From Flavobacteriales bacterium UBA7443 (GTDB lineage Bacteria; Bacteroidota; Bacteroidia; Flavobacteriales_D; Sanyastnellaceae): a stretch of DNA of 7,579 nucleotides. Below the pieces are notes generated by a model. It searched no databases. It saw nothing but the letters and a program-made list of their open reading frames with translations, and was not told the origin of the DNA. Of this stretch, positions 4,661 through 7,579 are shown piece by piece. Numbering within the stretch: the stretch's first letter is position 1; every line of letters starts with the position of its first letter. The stretch lies in NCBI GenBank assembly GCA_002477505.1, contig DLQB01000052.1:1-7579 (forward strand), in the 5' to 3' direction. The position numbers were made by a program, and so were the translations under genes.

Positions 4661-5923
4661 TCAACCCGGCGTTTCAGATGTTGATTCCGAATCTGGCTCG
4701 ATCACTTCGGCCGGACTTTGCGCATCTCGCTCGCTGCCTTTGTAAAGGTCGAAACCGACCCAACGGCACTCCAGCGGTCCGTTGAAGCATTGAATTTTTC
4801 GCTTGGTTTTCAGGCCGACGCTCTTCAATGCTTCGGCATCGGAAGAAATGATCCATGCAGAAAATCCAGACCAATTCGTCTTGAAGGCGTCGCCAATCGC
4901 GCTGTAAAATTCGGGGGCATCTTCCAAATCGAGGCGCTCACCATATGGTGGATTCAAGACCACCACTCCTGATTCTGTGCGCGGCTGCATTTTGAAAAAA
5001 TTGGCCCGCCCCAATTCAGTGATGCCATCCAATTCCATATTTGCCAGCGCCTGCCGTGTTTGTGAAATTGCTCCAAAGTCTTTGTCCCAGGTAAACATAG
5101 GAGTATGCACCTTGTTCCGCTGCTCCTTCATTTCGTCGCGAACTTGCCACCACTCCTCATCATCGTATCCGCGCCAATCCATAAATGCAAACTTCCGACG
5201 GTGCCATTGAATCGGCAATCCATCCGTCCAAAGCGCCGCCTCCATGGTAAAGGTTCCGGAACCACACATGGGGTCGTACAATGGCGTCCCCGGTTTCCAG
5301 CCAGAATGCGCCAACAAACCTGCGGCAAGCACTTCATTTAAAGGTGCTTTCGCCCCTGCAGGGCGGTAACCCCTTCGGCTCAATGGACGACCCGCCGCAT
5401 CCAAAGACAGCGTGACTGCCGCATTGGAGATGTGCATATGAATACGCATATCTGGATCTTCTCGGTTGACGCCCGGCCGAATTCCACCTTGCTCCCTAAA
5501 ATGGTCCACGATGGCATCCTTCAATCGGAGCATGGCGAACTGCGAGTGGGTGAAAATGGAAGAATGCACCGTCACATCAATCGCAAAAGACGAATGCGCC
5601 GTCATCACAGCTCCCCACTCCCACTTCTTGGCTTCTTCGTACAGTTCGTCTGGATTCTGGGCATTGAAGGAGAGAATCGGCCGCAAGACTGTCAACGCAA
5701 AACGACTGGACAGGCAAACGCGGAATAAGGTCGACATGTCGGCCTTGAACTCAACACCTCGTCGAACATCCTTCACAGCAATGGCCCCGAGATCCATCAA
5801 CTCCGACACCAGCAGTTGTTCCATACCGGCTAAGGTTTTGGCAAAGTAGAGCGGTAAATCCGATTCGATTTTGCTCACTTTCGGACTGCTGTCCGCTCCT
5901 TTATCCACATTTTCGTCGCTCAT
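4661..5923 (-). CDS. rlmL: THUMP-domain 23S rRNA guanine-N2 methyltransferase (RlmL type)
   Basis: The 420-residue product matches the single-domain RlmL/YcbY N-terminal family. An N-terminal ferredoxin-like/THUMP region (about 23-175) for RNA binding is followed by a Rossmann-fold methyltransferase with SAM motif DPMCGSGT (217-224) and catalytic NPPYGER (324-330). E. coli RlmL methylates G2445 of 23S rRNA; here the fused RlmK half is absent, as is usual in Bacteroidota. The acidic Ser/Glu-rich tail (about 396-420) looks disordered. The ATG at 5923 overlaps the stop of the SUI1 gene as ATGA. AAAGGAGG lies directly against it, unusually close for a Shine-Dalgarno sequence, so coupling by ribosome re-initiation seems likely. 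The exact target base is inferred from the family. Confidence 0.88.
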   Translation of the reverse strand: MSDENVDKGADSSPKVSKIESDLPLYFAKTLAGMEQLLVSELMDLGAIAVKDVRRGVEFKADMSTLFRVCLSSRFALTVLRPILSFNAQNPDELYEEAKKWEWGAVMTAHSSFAIDVTVHSSIFTHSQFAMLRLKDAIVDHFREQGGIRPGVNREDPDMRIHMHISNAAVTLSLDAAGRPLSRRGYRPAGAKAPLNEVLAAGLLAHSGWKPGTPLYDPMCGSGTFTMEAALWTDGLPIQWHRRKFAFMDWRGYDDEEWWQVRDEMKEQRNKVHTPMFTWDKDFGAISQTRQALANMELDGITELGRANFFKMQPRTESGVVVLNPPYGERLDLEDAPEFYSAIGDAFKTNWSGFSAWIISSDAEALKSVGLKTKRKIQCFNGPLECRWVGFDLYKGSERDAQSPAEVIEPDSESTSETPG

Positions 5924-6285
5924 CCTCCTTTTATTTTGACTTGATGACCCATGCCTTCCAGGGTGGCAATAACCTTTTTCCGTTGATCACCCTGAATCAA
6001 TACACAACCTTCTTTGACCGCACCGCCCACTCCACAAGTGGTCTTGAGTTCCTTCCCAAGCAGCAGCAATTTCATTGCATCACCCGAATATCCCTCCACC
6101 AAGGTCACCGGTTTCCCGGCGCGTTGCTTCCGATTCAGGCTGACATAAAGCAACTGCTTGCCAGTGGCGGCTGAATTCGACGAATCATCAGATTCCTCCA
6201 TGGCCGTCCACCCCGGCTGGGTGCTGAAGACCATGCCATCATTTTCCAGTCGAACGCGGGTATTATTTTTCTTCTTTCTGGTCAT
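5920..6285 (-). CDS. yciH: SUI1/eIF1-like translation factor (YciH family)
   Basis: The 121-residue product is a bacterial SUI1-domain protein. The domain covers about residues 44-121 and shows the hallmark KTTCGVGGAVKEG and IQGDQRKKV followed by MGHQVKIKGG. In eukaryotes eIF1 controls start-codon fidelity; E. coli YciH can discriminate against aberrant initiation complexes in vitro and binds the small subunit. The N-terminus is basic (MTRKKKNNTR) with a low-complexity Glu/Asp/Ser stretch (about 30-40). The ATG at 6285 is the first in this frame and gives normal family length. It is the first gene of a two-gene operon with the rRNA methyltransferase. No clear TAnnTTTG box lies upstream; a 12-bp tandem repeat does. 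Confidence 0.92.
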   Translation of the reverse strand: MTRKKKNNTRVRLENDGMVFSTQPGWTAMEESDDSSNSAATGKQLLYVSLNRKQRAGKPVTLVEGYSGDAMKLLLLGKELKTTCGVGGAVKEGCVLIQGDQRKKVIATLEGMGHQVKIKGG

Positions 6286-6289
6286 CCGG

Positions 6290-6313
6290 ATGGCGAAGGT
6301 AATGGCGAAGGTT
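6290..6313. repeat. Two tandem copies of a 12-bp unit before the SUI1 gene
   Basis: ATGGCGAAGGTA at 6290-6301 is directly followed by ATGGCGAAGGTT at 6302-6313, eleven of twelve bases identical. It lies in the 5' leader of the SUI1 gene. On the minus strand it reads in frame with that gene without a stop, but there is no ATG to open it. It may be a slippage product or a binding-site pair. Confidence 0.5.
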
Positions 6314-6333
6314 GCTTTAATTCTTTCCTTTTG

Positions 6334-6365
6334 TTGGGTAAAATCAAGGAAAATCCTTATTTTTA
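6334..6365 (+). promoter_or_regulatory. Candidate promoter for the cysteine-rich protein gene
   Basis: On the plus strand TTG (6334-6336) is followed 21 nt later by TATTTTTA (6358-6365), one mismatch from TAnnTTTG. A second TTG lies at 6331-6333. Transcription would then start about at the ATG (6373), implying a leaderless or nearly leaderless mRNA; no Shine-Dalgarno sequence is visible. The region is A/T-rich, so chance matches are likely. Confidence 0.3.
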
Positions 6366-6372
6366 GTTAGCG

Positions 6373-7056
6373 ATGAAAAATTACAATGTCCTTTTTTGGT
6401 TTGCAGTAGCTTGTTTTAGTCTGTGTGCGACGGTTCAGGCCAATGGTCAAGAAAACTGCACATCCTTCGACTTGGACTACATCTGTCAGAACACCGAATA
6501 CGTTCAAGCCGTTTCTTTGGATTGTGGTCTTGCATGCTTGAATGACGGTGAAGAATGCCTTGTGGCTTGTATGACCGAACAACTCGCGCTCACCAACAGC
6601 TGCATCGGTTGTTTTGGCGAACAGGTCACGTGCATCGTAGCCAATTGTTTCCTTGCGTGTGCTTTTGGAAGTGAAGAAGATTGTGCCGAATGTGCTTTGG
6701 CAAATTGTGAAGCAGGCTTCAATGAATGCGCTGGAATTGCCGACAATGACGCCGACGACTGGACCAACCTATGCGACTGCAATGACAACAATCCCAACAT
6801 CTATCCCGGAGCGGAAGGAACCAACCAGGGGTTTGACAACAATTGCAATGGCATTTACAGCCCAAGTGAAACAACTACATGCCTGGCAGACTTGAACAAC
6901 GACAATACTGTCGGGACTGCGGATCTTTTGATCTTCCTAGGCACCTTTGATTGCGAAGACAATTGCTTGGATGAAGCCGACATGAATTCCGACGGCGTAG
7001 TAGGGGCCTCTGACCTCCTCATTTTCTTGTCTGAATTTGGCCTAGGCTGCAATTGA
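6373..7056 (+). CDS. Secreted cysteine-rich protein with MopE-like and dockerin-like metal-binding motifs
   Basis: The 227-residue product has a signal peptide (about 1-24, cleavage near VQA-NG). The mature part carries 22 cysteines. Residues 51-119 are a cysteine-rich block with CxxxC and CxxC pairs (CGLAC, CLVAC, CIGC, CFLAC, CAEC). Residues 123-160 (DNDADDW, CDCNDNNPNIYPGA, GFDNNCNG) match the MopE-type putative metal-binding motif. Residues 170-226 hold two EF-hand/dockerin-like calcium loops, DLNNDNTVGTADLLIFL and DMNSDGVVGASDLLIFL. No T9SS sorting domain or lipobox is seen, so the final location is unclear: periplasm or medium. The gene lies 26 bp before the methyltransferase gene on the same strand. 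Function is unknown; calcium or other metal binding with disulfide stabilisation is the best-supported property. Confidence 0.82.
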   Translation: MKNYNVLFWFAVACFSLCATVQANGQENCTSFDLDYICQNTEYVQAVSLDCGLACLNDGEECLVACMTEQLALTNSCIGCFGEQVTCIVANCFLACAFGSEEDCAECALANCEAGFNECAGIADNDADDWTNLCDCNDNNPNIYPGAEGTNQGFDNNCNGIYSPSETTTCLADLNNDNTVGTADLLIFLGTFDCEDNCLDEADMNSDGVVGASDLLIFLSEFGLGCN

Positions 7057-7066
7057 ATGCTGCATT

Positions 7067-7073
7067 GAAGGAG
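7067..7073 (+). promoter_or_regulatory. Shine-Dalgarno site that sets the O-methyltransferase start
   Basis: GAAGGAG lies 9 nt before the ATG at 7083, a strong ribosome binding site that is rare in this window. It supports 7083 over the out-of-frame ATGs at 7057 and 7078 and the in-frame TTG at 7065. Confidence 0.65.
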
Positions 7074-7082
7074 CCCCATGAC

Positions 7083-7579
7083 ATGGACGATCCGCTTCTG
7101 CAGTATGCCGAAGCGAATAGCACGCCCGAAACCAATGTCCTCAAATCCCTTCGGATAAAAACGTGGCAAACCGTGTTGAGCCCGCAGATGCTCAGTGATT
7201 CCGTCCAGGGAAGTTTCCTGTCCAACATCAGTCGGATGATTCGCCCTCGGCGCATCCTTGAACTGGGAACGTACAGTGGCTATTCCACTATTTGTCTGTC
7301 TGCTGGTTTGCAAATTGAAGGGACAATCGACACGATCGAACCCAATGACGAATTGCACTCCATCCAAGAAGAACACTGGAAAAAAGCCGGAATCTACGAT
7401 CAAGTGCATCGCCATACTTGCGAGGCCTTAACAGCACTTCCCAACCTCAATGGACCTTACGATTTGGTTTGGATCGACGCCGACAAATTGCGGACACCAG
7501 CGTATGTCGAATTGTGTTTGAACCGCACCCGAATTGGAGGATGGATTCTGGTCGACAATGTGCTGTGGTGGGGAAAAGT
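7083..7579 (+). CDS. O-methyltransferase, class I SAM-dependent (partial, 3' end missing)
   Basis: About 165 residues are present before the window ends; the reading frame is open to the last base. The product matches the Methyltransf_3 family (caffeoyl-CoA/catechol O-methyltransferase type, cytosolic). It shows SAM motif I ELGTYSGYSTICL (about residues 61-73), an acidic residue after the second strand (DTIEPND), the metal/substrate aspartate in VWIDADK, and GGWILVDNVLWWGK at the visible end. Family members bind a divalent cation and methylate catechol-like hydroxyls; the substrate here is unknown. Only the last ~50 residues should be missing. The first in-frame ATG (7083) follows a good Shine-Dalgarno sequence. 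The 26-bp gap and lack of a terminator make co-transcription with the cysteine-rich gene plausible. Confidence 0.85.
   Translation, partial: MDDPLLQYAEANSTPETNVLKSLRIKTWQTVLSPQMLSDSVQGSFLSNISRMIRPRRILELGTYSGYSTICLSAGLQIEGTIDTIEPNDELHSIQEEHWKKAGIYDQVHRHTCEALTALPNLNGPYDLVWIDADKLRTPAYVELCLNRTRIGGWILVDNVLWWGK

Noticed and set aside
6346..6365. AAGGA-AAA-TCCTT hairpin followed by ATTTTTAG as a terminator
   Set aside because: The stem is only 5 bp and A/T-rich, no plus-strand gene lies upstream to end there, and the T-rich part is better explained as a -7 promoter box.
6855..7415. Minus-strand open frame of 186 codons
   Set aside because: It overlaps antisense both the calcium-loop region of the cysteine-rich gene and the O-methyltransferase gene, both of which have clear family motifs.

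Overview
The window looks like a chromosomal segment of a Bacteroidota bacterium, probably a Flavobacteriales-like one. The grounds are Bacteroidetes-type promoter boxes (TAnnTTTG with an upstream TTG about 19 nt away), a protein with a type IX secretion (T9SS) C-terminal sorting domain, weak Shine-Dalgarno use at most genes, and the form of the 16S rRNA 5' end. No mobile element, CRISPR array or tRNA gene is visible. The taxon is an inference; the family-level gene calls rest on motifs I could read.

Left end (1-503). The first 16 bases are, on the minus strand, the very start of a 16S rRNA gene, so an rRNA operon runs leftward out of the window. The next ~490 bases have no protein gene and form its control region. 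They hold three tandem promoter cores with the same GC-rich discriminator, a boxA-like element after each promoter, and three perfect 9-bp hairpins (one capped by a cUUCGg tetraloop) just before the 16S.

Left-centre (504-3645), minus strand. A three-gene operon is transcribed as SDR oxidoreductase (YdfG-like), then lipoprotein amidohydrolase (YtcJ-like), then a SCO1/SenC-type copper/thiol protein. Both junctions are 4-bp ATGA stop/start overlaps, so the genes are probably translationally coupled. The last stop codon lies about 40 bp before the most distal rRNA promoter, with no minus-strand terminator between.

Centre (3683-4660), plus strand. A secreted OB-fold protein with a T9SS type A sorting domain is transcribed divergently from the SDR gene out of a 37-bp gap. 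It ends at a strong bidirectional terminator shared with the next, convergent operon.

Right-centre (4661-6285), minus strand. A SUI1/eIF1-like factor (YciH family) is followed, again by an ATGA overlap, by a THUMP-domain rRNA guanine-N2 methyltransferase (RlmL type). This is a small translation/ribosome operon.

Right end (6373-7579), plus strand. A secreted, very cysteine-rich protein with a MopE-type metal-binding motif and two dockerin/EF-hand-like calcium loops is followed 26 bp later by an O-methyltransferase gene that runs off the window. That gene has a clear Shine-Dalgarno sequence.

The least ordinary parts are the modular rRNA control region with its hairpin array and the cysteine-rich metal-binding protein. 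I see no convincing evidence for an entirely new system.
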